Assembly (NCBI RefSeq): GCF_014649915.1
Contig: NZ_BMTY01000022.1
Location: 62,001-126,000, forward strand
Source: Streptomyces toxytricini
GTDB lineage: Bacteria; Actinomycetota; Actinomycetes; Streptomycetales; Streptomycetaceae
Direction: 5' to 3'
Length of the DNA stretch: 64,000 bases
Part shown: piece after piece, positions 1-7,660 of the stretch
How positions within the stretch are numbered: the stretch's first letter is position 1
Layout of the letters: the number at the start of each line of letters is the position of its first letter
Made by a program: the position numbers and the translations under genes
The notes under the pieces: generated by a model
Told to the model about the DNA's origin: nothing
Seen by the model: only the letters and a program-made list of their open reading frames with translations
Database searches by the model: none

Positions 1-1
1 C

Positions 2-9
2 GGAGGTGA
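2..9 (+). promoter_or_regulatory. strong ribosome binding site of the first gene
   Basis: GGAGGTGA is a near-perfect anti-Shine-Dalgarno match, seven bases before the ATG at 17, and it fixes that start. The TGA at 7-9 could be the stop of a gene lying to the left, but that cannot be decided from this window. Confidence 0.6.
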
Positions 10-16
10 CGGACCG

Positions 17-1366
17 ATGACCGAAGTGCTCCTGCTCGTCGTGGCGCTGCTGCTCTGCCTTGCCTGCGGGGTGTTCGTGGCGGCCGAGTTCTCCCTGACC
101 ACCGTCGAGCGCAGCGAACTCGAACGGGCCGTCGAGCGCGGCGAACGCGGCGCGGACAGCGCGCTGTCCGCCGTCCGCAGCCTGACCTTCCAGCTCTCCG
201 GAGCGCAGCTGGGCATCACGGTGACCGGCCTGATCATCGGCATGATCTCCGAGCCGTCCATCTCCGCCCTGCTCCGGGGCCCCTTCGAGGCGATGGGCCT
301 GCCGCCCGGCGCCGCCTCCTCCACCGCCGTGGTCCTCGGCACGGCCGTCTCGACCGTCGTGCTGATGGTGGTCGGCGAGCTGGTGCCGAAGAACTGGGCG
401 ATCTCCTCACCGCTGGCCGTGGCCAAGCGCGTGGCGACGATGCAGCGTGTCTTCAGCCGGATCTTCCGGCCGTTCATCAGCCACCTGAACACCACCGCGA
501 ACCACATGGTGCACCGGCTCGGCATGGAGCCGGCCGAGGAGCTGGCCTCCGCCCGCACCCCCCAGGAGCTGGTGGCGCTGGCCCGGCACTCGGCGAGGGA
601 GGGCGCGCTGGAGCGGGACACCGCCGAGCTGTTCGTGCGGACCCTCAACCTGGCCGACCTGACCGCGGAGAACGTCATGACGCCGCGCGTGCAGGTGACG
701 GCCCTGGACGTGCAGACCACCGCCGAGGACGTCGCCAACGCGACGCTGGCGACCGGCCTGTCGCGCTTCCCGGTCTACCGGGGCAATCTCGACTCCGTGG
801 TGGGCACCGTCCACATCAAGGACGTCCTCGCCCTCCCGGCCGAGGCGCGCCACCGCCACCCCGTATCGCAGCTGCTGCGCGCCCCCCTGTTCGTACCGGA
901 GTCCCTGACCGTGGACCGGCTGCTGGACCGGCTGTCCGGGAAGCAGACGATGGCCGTCGTCATCGACGAGTACGGCGGCACGGCCGGGGTGGCGACCCTG
1001 GAGGACATCGTCGAGGAGGTCGTGGGCGAGGTCCGCGACGAGCACGACCCGCACGAGGCCCCCGACCTGGCCCCGGCCGGCCGGGACGGCGCCGGGCGCG
1101 AGCTGTACTCGGCGGACGGCTCCGCCCGCACCGACCAGCTGCGGCGGATAGGACTGCGTGTCCCGGACGGCCCGTACGAGACGCTGGCCGGGCTGATGGC
1201 GACCGGCCTCGGCCGGATCCCGGCCGTCGGCGACAGCCTGGACCTCGACGGATGGCGGCTCGACGTGGTCGACGCGAGCGGGCGCAGGGCCGCGCGGGTC
1301 CTGCTGCACGCACCGGACGGCTCCGGCGACGCCGAGGGCGACGAGGGCGGGGAGACCGCGCGATGA
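17..1366 (+). CDS. hemolysin-family CNNM/CorC transporter-like membrane protein
   Basis: This 449-residue protein has the full CNNM/CorC plan. A DUF21 membrane domain occupies about residues 1-150 with hydrophobic segments near 2-25, 60-85 and 100-125. A CBS pair follows at about 210-330, containing VMTPRVQV and DEYGGTAGVATLEDIVEE. A CorC_HlyC domain lies at about 350-435. Family members are linked to divalent-cation (Mg/Co) efflux or homeostasis, with the CBS pair sensing nucleotides; the label hemolysin is historical. It overlaps the next gene by four bases (ATGA), so the two are probably co-translated and may form a heteromer. The substrate is not visible from sequence. Confidence 0.93.
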   Translation: MTEVLLLVVALLLCLACGVFVAAEFSLTTVERSELERAVERGERGADSALSAVRSLTFQLSGAQLGITVTGLIIGMISEPSISALLRGPFEAMGLPPGAASSTAVVLGTAVSTVVLMVVGELVPKNWAISSPLAVAKRVATMQRVFSRIFRPFISHLNTTANHMVHRLGMEPAEELASARTPQELVALARHSAREGALERDTAELFVRTLNLADLTAENVMTPRVQVTALDVQTTAEDVANATLATGLSRFPVYRGNLDSVVGTVHIKDVLALPAEARHRHPVSQLLRAPLFVPESLTVDRLLDRLSGKQTMAVVIDEYGGTAGVATLEDIVEEVVGEVRDEHDPHEAPDLAPAGRDGAGRELYSADGSARTDQLRRIGLRVPDGPYETLAGLMATGLGRIPAVGDSLDLDGWRLDVVDASGRRAARVLLHAPDGSGDAEGDEGGETAR

Positions 1367-2388
1367 CCCTGCTGCAACTCCTGATCGGCCTCGCGACCCT
1401 CGTCGTGAACGCCTTCTTCGTCGGCGCCGAATTCGCCCTTATCTCTGTCCGGCGCAGCCAGATCGAGCCGCACGCCGAACAGGGCGACCGGCGGGCCCGG
1501 TCCGTCCTGTGGGGCCTGGAGCACGTGTCGGCGCTGATGGCCGCGGCCCAGCTGGGCATCACGCTGTGCACGCTGGTGCTCGGCGCGGTGGCCGAGCCCG
1601 CCATCGCGCACCTGCTGGAGCCGGTCTTCGAGCTCGTCGGCGTGCCGTCCGGGCTGGTCCACGCGATCTCGTTCGTGATCGCGCTCACCCTGGCGACGTA
1701 CCTGCACATGCTCTTCGGCGAGATGCTCCCGAAGAACGTGGCGCTCTCCGAGCCGGTGCGGACGGCCCTGCTCCTGGGGCCGCCGCTGGTGGCGCTGACC
1801 CGTGCGCTCCGGCCGGTGATCTTCGCGATCAACGCCTTCGCGAACGTGCTGCTGCGGCTGCTGCGGGTCGACGCGAAGAACGAGGTGTCGGCGACGTTCT
1901 CCGACGACGAGCTGGCACAGATCGTCAAGGACTCCAGCGAGGCCGGCCTGATCGACGACCGGGCGAGCGAGCGCCTGCACGACGCACTGGAACTCGGCCG
2001 CCGGCCCGTCAGGGACGTCGTCCTGCCGTCGGACCGGGTCGTCGCCGCCAAGCTGGGCATCACCCCGGCGGGCCTGGAGGGGCTGTCGGCCTCCTCGGGC
2101 TACTCCCGCTTCCCGGTGGTCGACGGGCAGGCCCGGATCCTGGGCTACCTGCACGTCAAGGACGCGCTGGACGCGGACGGGCCCGAGCGGGACCAGCCGT
2201 TCCCGGTGGCGGATCTGCGCGCCATCGCCCAGGTCCGGGCGGACACCCCGCTGGACGACGTGCTCACGGCGATGCGGCGCAGCCGCACGCACCTGGCGGC
2301 CGTCCTCGGCGCGGACGGGGCGATGACCGGCCTGGTGACGATGGAGGACGTCCTGCGCGAGCTGTTCGGCCGCCCCGCTTCCGCCTGA
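1363..2388 (+). CDS. second CNNM/CorC-type protein, DUF21 plus CBS only
   Basis: This 341-residue paralogue of the preceding protein starts at an ATG that overlaps its stop. A longer in-frame extension upstream runs inside the first gene in another frame and looks non-coding. The DUF21 membrane domain covers about residues 1-150, with NAFFVGAEFALISVRRSQ near the N-terminus. A CBS pair at about 200-335 ends with LVTMEDVLRELFG. Unlike its partner it stops right after the second CBS domain and lacks the CorC_HlyC domain. The tandem full-length plus short arrangement is common in actinobacteria and suggests a heteromeric transporter. A strong hairpin follows three bases after the stop. Confidence 0.92.
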   Translation: MTLLQLLIGLATLVVNAFFVGAEFALISVRRSQIEPHAEQGDRRARSVLWGLEHVSALMAAAQLGITLCTLVLGAVAEPAIAHLLEPVFELVGVPSGLVHAISFVIALTLATYLHMLFGEMLPKNVALSEPVRTALLLGPPLVALTRALRPVIFAINAFANVLLRLLRVDAKNEVSATFSDDELAQIVKDSSEAGLIDDRASERLHDALELGRRPVRDVVLPSDRVVAAKLGITPAGLEGLSASSGYSRFPVVDGQARILGYLHVKDALDADGPERDQPFPVADLRAIAQVRADTPLDDVLTAMRRSRTHLAAVLGADGAMTGLVTMEDVLRELFGRPASA

Positions 2389-2390
2389 CG

Positions 2391-2417
2391 GCCCCGGGGT
2401 GCCCGGCACCCCGGGGC
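2391..2417 (+). terminator. hairpin terminator after the CNNM pair
   Basis: GCCCCGGGGTG and CACCCCGGGGC form a perfect 11-bp stem around the five-base loop CCCGG, starting three bases after the upstream stop. There is no U-tract, as usual for Streptomyces hairpins. Confidence 0.7.
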
Positions 2418-2433
2418 TACCGCGCGGTAGGCT
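2417..2433 (+). promoter_or_regulatory. palindrome and -10-like box before the SGNH hydrolase gene
   Basis: CTACCGCGCGGTAG (2417-2430) is a perfect 14-bp palindrome. It overlaps a -10-like TAGGCT (2428-2433) nine bases before the ATG at 2443. Overlap of operator and -10 box is how a repressor would act. A related palindrome, TACCGGGCGGTA, lies at 12373-12384 before another hydrolase gene. Regulatory function is inferred. Confidence 0.4.
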
Positions 2434-2442
2434 CGCAGCGCC

Positions 2443-3234
2443 ATGGGGATCAATGCGTCTTACACCAGCTTCGTCGCGGTCGGCGACTCCTTCACCGAGG
2501 GCATGTCCGACCTGCGCCCGGACGGCTCCTACCGGGGATGGGCGGACCTGCTGGCCGCCCGCCTTGCGGCGCGCGAGCCGGGCTTCCGCTACGCGAACCT
2601 CGCGGTCCGCGGGAAGCTGATCGGCCAGATCGCGGCCGAGCAGGCCCCGGCCGCGGCGGCGATGCGGGCGGACGTGGTGACCCTCGTCGGCGGGCTCAAC
2701 GACGCCCTGCGGCCCAAGGTCGACATGGGCCGGGTCCGCGGCCACCTCGAAGAGGCCGTCGGTATCCTGGCCCCCTCGTGCCGGACGCTGGTGCTGATGC
2801 GCTCCCCCGGCCGGAACGGCCCGGTGATGGAGCGGTTCCGCCCGCGGATGGAGCAGCTCTTCGGCATCGTCGAGGAGCTCGCCGCCCGGCACGGCGCCGT
2901 CGTCGTCGACCTGTACGGCGCAGAGGTCCTCGGCGACCCCCGCATGTGGGACGTGGACCGGCTGCACCTGACCGCCGAGGGGCACCGCAGGGTCGCCGAG
3001 GCGGTGTGGCAGTCCCTGGGGCTGCCGGCCGAGGAGGACTGGCGGGCGGGACTGCCGCCCGCGGTGCTGCCGGGCTGGGCGGCCCGCCGCTCGCAGGACC
3101 TGAGCTTCGCCCGCCGGCACCTGCTGCCGTGGATCGGCCGCCGGCTGGCGGGCCGCTCCTCCGGGGACGGCCTGCCCGCGAAGCGCCCGGAGCTGGTCCC
3201 GTACGAGGCGGCCGCGGCCGAGCGGCCCTCGTAG
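2443..3234 (+). CDS. SGNH/GDSL-family hydrolase
   Basis: This 263-residue protein shows the SGNH blocks. Block I is AVGDSFTEG near residue 12, carrying the nucleophile Ser. Block III is LVGGLNDAL (Gly-x-Asn-Asp) near 80. Block V is DVDRLHLTAEGH (Asp-x-x-His) near 170. Members are serine esterases or lipases without the classical G-x-S-x-G elbow. There is no signal peptide, so it is probably cytoplasmic. The C-terminal 80 residues, rich in Arg and Ala, extend past the hydrolase fold. The gene lies between a terminator and purB and is probably monocistronic. Its substrate is unknown. Confidence 0.88.
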   Translation: MGINASYTSFVAVGDSFTEGMSDLRPDGSYRGWADLLAARLAAREPGFRYANLAVRGKLIGQIAAEQAPAAAAMRADVVTLVGGLNDALRPKVDMGRVRGHLEEAVGILAPSCRTLVLMRSPGRNGPVMERFRPRMEQLFGIVEELAARHGAVVVDLYGAEVLGDPRMWDVDRLHLTAEGHRRVAEAVWQSLGLPAEEDWRAGLPPAVLPGWAARRSQDLSFARRHLLPWIGRRLAGRSSGDGLPAKRPELVPYEAAAAERPS

Positions 3235-3305
3235 CAAGGCACAAACCGGGACGGGGTCCCGACCTGCGTAAACGCACAGCACCTCCCCAAGTAGAATCCC
3301 TTTAC

Positions 3306-4739
3306 GTGACAGCCAAGCCCCGCATCCCCAATGTCCTGGCCGGCCGCTACGCTTCCCCGGAGCTCGCCGTCCTGTGGTCCCCCGAGTACAAGGTCACGCT
3401 GGAGCGGCGGCTGTGGCTCGCCGTGCTGCGCGCCCAGAAGGACCTCGGCATCGACGTCCCCGACGCCGCCCTCGCCGACTACGAGCGCGTCCTGGAGGAC
3501 GTCGACCTCGCCTCGATCGCCGAGCGCGAGAAGGTCACCCGGCACGACGTGAAGGCCCGCATCGAGGAGTTCAACGCCCTCGCCGGCCACGAGCACGTCC
3601 ACAAGGGCATGACCTCCCGCGACCTGACCGAGAACGTCGAGCAGCTCCAGATCCGGCTCTCCCTCGAACTGGCCCGCAACCGCACGGTGGCCGTCCTCGC
3701 CCGCCTGGGCAGGCTGGCCGGCGAGCACGCCGAGCTGGTCATGGCAGGCCGCTCCCACAACGTCGCCGCCCAGGCGACCACCCTGGGCAAGCGCTTCGCC
3801 ACCGCGGCAGACGAGCTGCTGGTCGCGTTCGACCGCCTGGAGGACCTGATCGGCCGCTACCCGCTGCGCGGGATCAAGGGCCCGGTCGGCACCGCCCAGG
3901 ACATGCTGGACCTTCTCGGCGGCGACGCCGCGAAGCTCGCCGACCTGGAGCAGCGGATCGCCGCCCACCTCGGCTTCGCCCAGGCCTTCACCTCGGTCGG
4001 CCAGGTCTACCCCCGCTCCCTCGACTACGACGTGGTCACCGCACTCGTGCAGCTGGCCGCGGCGCCGTCCTCGATCGCGAAGACGATCCGGCTCATGGCC
4101 GGCCACGAGCTCGTCACCGAGGGCTTCAAGCCGGGCCAGGTCGGCTCCTCCGCGATGCCGCACAAGATGAACACCCGCTCCTGCGAGCGCGTCAACGGCC
4201 TGATGGTCATCCTGCGCGGCTACGCCTCGATGACCGGCGAGCTCGCCGGCGACCAGTGGAACGAGGGCGACGTGTCCTGCTCCGTGGTCCGCCGCGTCGC
4301 CCTCCCCGATGCGTTCTTCGCCTTCGACGGCCTGCTGGAGACCTTCCTGACGGTCCTCGACGAGTTCGGCGCCTTCCCCGCCGTTGTCGCCCGCGAGTTG
4401 GACCGCTACCTGCCGTTCCTCGCGACCACCAAGGTCCTGATGGGCGCAGTGCGGGCGGGCGTCGGCCGTGAGGCCGCCCACGAGGTCATCAAGGAGCACG
4501 CGGTGGCCTCCGCGCTCGCCATGCGCGAGCAGGGCGCCGAGCGCAACGAGCTGCTGGACAAGCTGGCCGCCGACGACCGGATGCCGCTGGACCGGGCCCA
4601 GCTCGACGCCCTGATGGCCGACAAGCTGTCCTTCACGGGAGCCGCCGGTGACCAGGTCGCGACGATCGTCGCCCGCGTCGAGGAGATCTCCAAGCAGTAC
4701 CCGGAGGCCGCCGGGTACACCCCGGGGTCGATCCTCTGA
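3306..4739 (+). CDS. purB: adenylosuccinate lyase
   Basis: PurB (477 residues from a GTG start) catalyses two fumarate-releasing steps: SAICAR to AICAR in purine synthesis and adenylosuccinate to AMP. The fumarase/aspartase-superfamily signature GQVGSSAMPHKMNTR lies near residue 280, and the substrate-binding segment KGMTSRDLTEN lies near 100. The start was placed at GTG 3306 because the actinobacterial family begins with this TAKPRIPNVLAGRY segment; upstream frame is shadow. A TAGAAT -10-like box at 3292-3297 lies eight bases before the start with no Shine-Dalgarno, suggesting a leaderless or near-leaderless transcript. The stop overlaps the probable start of the glycosylase gene. Confidence 0.95.
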   Translation: MTAKPRIPNVLAGRYASPELAVLWSPEYKVTLERRLWLAVLRAQKDLGIDVPDAALADYERVLEDVDLASIAEREKVTRHDVKARIEEFNALAGHEHVHKGMTSRDLTENVEQLQIRLSLELARNRTVAVLARLGRLAGEHAELVMAGRSHNVAAQATTLGKRFATAADELLVAFDRLEDLIGRYPLRGIKGPVGTAQDMLDLLGGDAAKLADLEQRIAAHLGFAQAFTSVGQVYPRSLDYDVVTALVQLAAAPSSIAKTIRLMAGHELVTEGFKPGQVGSSAMPHKMNTRSCERVNGLMVILRGYASMTGELAGDQWNEGDVSCSVVRRVALPDAFFAFDGLLETFLTVLDEFGAFPAVVARELDRYLPFLATTKVLMGAVRAGVGREAAHEVIKEHAVASALAMREQGAERNELLDKLAADDRMPLDRAQLDALMADKLSFTGAAGDQVATIVARVEEISKQYPEAAGYTPGSIL

Positions 4740-5293
4740 CCCCCGAGGAGCTTCAGGCCGCCCGCGACCGCGTCGTCCCCGACGTGGTCGCGGGCGGCCT
4801 GCGCGTGCTGTTCTGCGGTATCAACCCCGGTCTCCTCTCCGCCGCGACGGGCCACCACTTCGCCCGCCCCGGCAACCGCTTCTGGCCGGTCCTGCACCTG
4901 TCCGGCTTCACCCCCCGCCGCCTGGCCCCGGCGGAGCAGGAGCAGCTGCTGGCCTACCGGCTGGGCATCACGAACGTCGTCGCCCGGGCCACGGCCCGCG
5001 CCGACGAGCTGACCGCTCAGGAGCTCGTCGAGGGCGGCCGGATCCTGACCGCCAAGGTCGAGCGGCTGCGCCCGCAATGGCTGGCCGTCGTCGGTGTCAC
5101 CGCCTACCGCACCGCCTGCGGCGAGCGGAAGGCCCTCATCGGCCCGCAGGAGCGGACCATCGGCCGCACCCGGATCTGGGCCCTGCCGAACCCCAGCGGA
5201 CTCAACGCCCACTGGACGGCAGAGACCATGGCAGCGGAGTTCGCCCGCCTCCGCGCCGCCGCCGAATCCCCCGCACCCGACGACGACGCCTGA
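4736..5293 (+). CDS. mug: G/U mismatch-specific DNA glycosylase, probable CTG start
   Basis: The product is a Mug/TDG-type uracil-DNA glycosylase that removes U or T from G mismatches. The active-site segment FCGINPGL, the RPGNRFWPVLH block and the C-terminal LPNPSGLNA loop are all present. The first conventional start in frame is GTG 4784, but coding sequence clearly continues upstream with TPEELQAARDRVVPDVV, which resembles the usual family N-terminus. The only start-like codon in front of that is CTG 4736-4738, which overlaps the purB TGA. I therefore place the start there, giving 185 residues; the alternative from 4784 gives 169. The overlap suggests translational coupling to purB. Confidence 0.8.
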   Translation: MTPEELQAARDRVVPDVVAGGLRVLFCGINPGLLSAATGHHFARPGNRFWPVLHLSGFTPRRLAPAEQEQLLAYRLGITNVVARATARADELTAQELVEGGRILTAKVERLRPQWLAVVGVTAYRTACGERKALIGPQERTIGRTRIWALPNPSGLNAHWTAETMAAEFARLRAAAESPAPDDDA

Positions 5294-5376
5294 CCGGAAG
5301 CCGGCTCCCCGCCTGCCGGCCGCTCGACCACACCCGTCCGACACCCGAAGGCGTAGGGGCCCTGCCCTCACGGGAT

Positions 5377-5811
5377 CTACGGCGGGTCGATCACGGTGAC
5401 CGCCGCCATCAGCTGCGGCGAGTGGTCGGCCCCCCAGCGGGCCGCGTACACGGCGACCCACCGGTCACCGGCCCGCCACAGGTGCAGGTGGTCGGCGGTG
5501 TCGCCCATCTCCCGCCAGGGCTCTGCGGTTTCCCCACCTCCCTGCTTCAGCCGCAGCCCGATTAGGCTGAACACGTCGGAGGCCCCCCAGCGGTCCTCCA
5601 GCCGCCGGACCAGCGCCCCGTACTCCGCGGCCAGCTGGTCCTCGTGTGCCGCGCGGTCGGCCGCGTCCTCGTCCCCGTACCAGCGGCTCGGTCCGAGCTC
5701 GGCCAGGTGGTAGCCGGGACCGCTGGTCACGGCCCCGGACCGCACCCTGGTCTCCGAAAACCCCTGCACGCGGAGCCGGTCGATGGTCTCGAGATGCTCT
5801 GCCGTGGTCAT
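5377..5811 (-). CDS. conserved hypothetical protein
   Basis: This 144-residue soluble protein has no membrane segment or motif I can assign. The N-terminal third is charged and helical. The C-terminal part has a regular beta pattern, with the segment LHLWRAGDRWVAVYAARW near residues 108-125. The ATG at 5811 was chosen over the much longer in-frame extension because a GATACT -10-like box sits six bases upstream and the extension is antisense shadow. It converges with the glycosylase gene and lies upstream of, and in the same direction as, the ABC permease gene. No function is proposed. Confidence 0.7.
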   Translation of the reverse strand: MTTAEHLETIDRLRVQGFSETRVRSGAVTSGPGYHLAELGPSRWYGDEDAADRAAHEDQLAAEYGALVRRLEDRWGASDVFSLIGLRLKQGGGETAEPWREMGDTADHLHLWRAGDRWVAVYAARWGADHSPQLMAAVTVIDPP

Positions 5812-5817
5812 GCCGTC

Positions 5818-5847
5818 AGTATCCGAGCCGCCACTGACAACTGGCGG
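5818..5847 (-). promoter_or_regulatory. candidate promoter and operator of the hypothetical gene
   Basis: Read on the minus strand, GATACT (5818-5823) stands six bases before the ATG at 5811, a spacing typical of leaderless transcripts. Just upstream, CCGCCA and TGGCGG (5828-5833 and 5842-5847) form an inverted repeat with an eight-base spacer. No good -35 box was found. Confidence 0.3.
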
Positions 5848-5861
5848 GTCGTCACGTCCCG

Positions 5862-6611
5862 TCAGGCGTCCCGGTGGCGGACCGCCAGCCAGCCCGCGGC
5901 CAGCGCGGCGAGCGCCCACAGCGCGCTCACACCCAGCCCGGTCCACGGGCCGAGCGCCCCGTGCTCCACGCTCCGCAGCACCATCTGCCCGGCGCGGTCG
6001 GGCAGGTACTGCGCCGGTCCTCCCACGAGCCCGCCGATGACGAAGGAGACGATGAGGATCAGCGGTATGAGCAGACCCAGGACGAGGGTGCCACTGCGCA
6101 GGACCGCTGTGAGGCCGGCTGCGAACAGCGCCATCACCATCAGGTAGAGGCCGCTGCCGACGACGGCCCGGCCCGCACCGGGTGTGTCCCATCCCGGCGC
6201 GGACGCCCCGCCGAGCGCCTGCCCGGCTGTGAAGGAGGCGAGCCCCGCAGCCAATCCGACAGCAAGGGCCAGGGCGGCGACCACTGCCATTTTGGAGAGG
6301 TAGAACCGGGTGCGGTTCGGAACGGAGGTGAGGGAGACGCGCAGTCCGCCGTTGTGGAACTCGGCGGCGAAGGCGCTCGCGCCGAAGGCTATGGCCGCTA
6401 TCTGCCCGAAGTTGATCCCGAAGAAGGCGGCGAACAGGGGGTCCTCGCCGAGGCTGCCGTCCTCCACGGTGCCTGCGGCGGCGGACAGCGCCTGAATGCC
6501 GGCAGTGGCGACGAGTATCGCGGTCAGGGCCCCGACGGTGCCCCGGAGCGACCGTATCTTGATCCATTCCGCGTGCAGGGCGGGTCGGGTGGGCAGTGCG
6601 GTTCCGTACAC
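5862..6611 (-). CDS. ABC-2 type transporter permease
   Basis: This 249-residue membrane protein has about six hydrophobic segments, near residues 25-45, 60-80, 100-125, 145-170, 180-205 and 225-245. It fits ABC-2 exporter permeases that pair with a separate ATPase. The GTG at 6611 is supported by AGAGGAGA seven bases upstream; in-frame sequence beyond it is shadow of the ATPase gene. The gene follows the ATPase by 32 bases, so they form one transcription unit. The exporter is divergent from a histidine kinase/response regulator pair, a frequent arrangement for self-resistance or envelope-stress exporters. The exported compound is unknown. Confidence 0.88.
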   Translation of the reverse strand: MYGTALPTRPALHAEWIKIRSLRGTVGALTAILVATAGIQALSAAAGTVEDGSLGEDPLFAAFFGINFGQIAAIAFGASAFAAEFHNGGLRVSLTSVPNRTRFYLSKMAVVAALALAVGLAAGLASFTAGQALGGASAPGWDTPGAGRAVVGSGLYLMVMALFAAGLTAVLRSGTLVLGLLIPLILIVSFVIGGLVGGPAQYLPDRAGQMVLRSVEHGALGPWTGLGVSALWALAALAAGWLAVRHRDA

Positions 6612-6643
6612 GGCAGGTCTCCTCTGCTGTAGGGGCGGAGATG

Positions 6644-7552
6644 TCAGCGGGCGGTGGTGAATTCGGCGTGGACCGCGGTGAGGTCGAGGTAGGCCTGCTC
6701 CAGCGAGACCTGCTCGTCGGCCAGTTCGAGCACGGGTATGCCCTCGCGGGCCGCGAGCGCTCCGATCCGCTCCGCCCGGACCCCTTCGACGGTCCAGTGG
6801 CCCGAGCCCTCCACCGCCTCCAGGCCGGCTTCGGCGAGCGCCGCCCGCAGGCGTCCCGGCTCCGAGGTACGCAGCCGGACGCGTGGCGTGCTGCGCTCCT
6901 CGATGAACGCCGCGGTCGGCGTATCGGCGAGCAGTCTGCCCCGGCCCAGGATGAGGAGGTGGTCGGCGAAGGCGGCGGTCTCCGACATCAGGTGGCTGGA
7001 GACGAGCACGGTCCGGCCCTCTGCGGCCAGGCCGCGCATCAGCTCCCGGATCCAGATGATGCCCTCCGGGTCGAGGCCGTTGGCGGGCTCGTCGAGCAGG
7101 ATGACGCCGGGGTCGCCGAGGAGGGCGGCGGCTATGCCGAGCCGCTGCCGCATGCCCAGCGAGTACGTCTTGATCCTCCGGTCGGCGGCGGGCGCGATGC
7201 CCGTCCGCTCCAGCACCTCTTCCACCCGTCGCGCCGGGATGCGGTTGGCGGCCGCCAGGGCGCGCAGGTGGCTGCGGGCGGTCCGCGAGCCGTGCGCGGC
7301 GTGGGCGTCGAGCAGAGCGCCGACGCGCAGCAGGGGCTGTTCGAGGTCGGTGTACCGGAGGCCGCCGACGGTGGCCGTGCCGGACGTGGCCCGGTCGAGG
7401 CCCAGAAGGAGCCGGAGGGTGGTCGACTTCCCGGCGCCGTTGGGGCCCAGGAAGCCCGTCACCCGGCCGGGAAGGACATCGAAGGTGAGGTGGTCCACGG
7501 CCGTCTTCGCGCCGTATTCCTTGGTCAGTGCCCGCATTTGGATCGTGTTCAT
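6644..7552 (-). CDS. ABC transporter ATP-binding protein of an exporter
   Basis: This 302-residue ATPase carries Walker A GPNGAGKST near residue 38, the signature TYSLGMRQRLGIAAALL near 130, and Walker B GVILLDEPANGLDPEG near 152 with the following H-loop SSHLMSE. A C-terminal accessory region of about 85 residues follows, as in DrrA/CcmA-type exporter ATPases. It powers the permease encoded just downstream. Its promoter region faces the histidine kinase gene and contains two GC-rich palindromes, so control by the neighbouring two-component system is likely. Confidence 0.92.
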   Translation of the reverse strand: MNTIQMRALTKEYGAKTAVDHLTFDVLPGRVTGFLGPNGAGKSTTLRLLLGLDRATSGTATVGGLRYTDLEQPLLRVGALLDAHAAHGSRTARSHLRALAAANRIPARRVEEVLERTGIAPAADRRIKTYSLGMRQRLGIAAALLGDPGVILLDEPANGLDPEGIIWIRELMRGLAAEGRTVLVSSHLMSETAAFADHLLILGRGRLLADTPTAAFIEERSTPRVRLRTSEPGRLRAALAEAGLEAVEGSGHWTVEGVRAERIGALAAREGIPVLELADEQVSLEQAYLDLTAVHAEFTTAR

Positions 7553-7587
7553 GCCTCAAGGTTGGCCGCGGCCGGCGTCTTCGATCC

Positions 7588-7627
7588 TCCCCCGCGCGGG
7601 GGGACCGTCTCCCCCGTGCGGGGGAGG
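7588..7627. promoter_or_regulatory. tandem palindromic operator between exporter and two-component genes
   Basis: Two near-identical palindromes occupy the divergent spacer. CCCCCGCGCGGGGG lies at 7589-7602 and CTCCCCCGTGCGGGGGAG at 7609-7626. Their centres are 22 bp apart, two helical turns, so dimers would bind the same DNA face. The likely ligand is the LuxR-family response regulator encoded at 8847-9497; this is an inference from position and geometry. Confidence 0.5.
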
Positions 7628-7660
7628 AGCCGTGTGCTCGGCCGCTGACACGATGGGGCC

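Noticed and set aside
2589..4499. 636-codon open frame antisense to purB and the SGNH gene
   Set aside because: High G+C creates long open frames opposite real genes. It lacks family resemblance and a ribosome site, and the sense strand encodes clear purB.
5300..5320. GCCGGC-N9-GCCGGC hairpin after the glycosylase gene as terminator
   Set aside because: A six-bp stem with no U-tract is too weak to separate from background in this GC-rich DNA.
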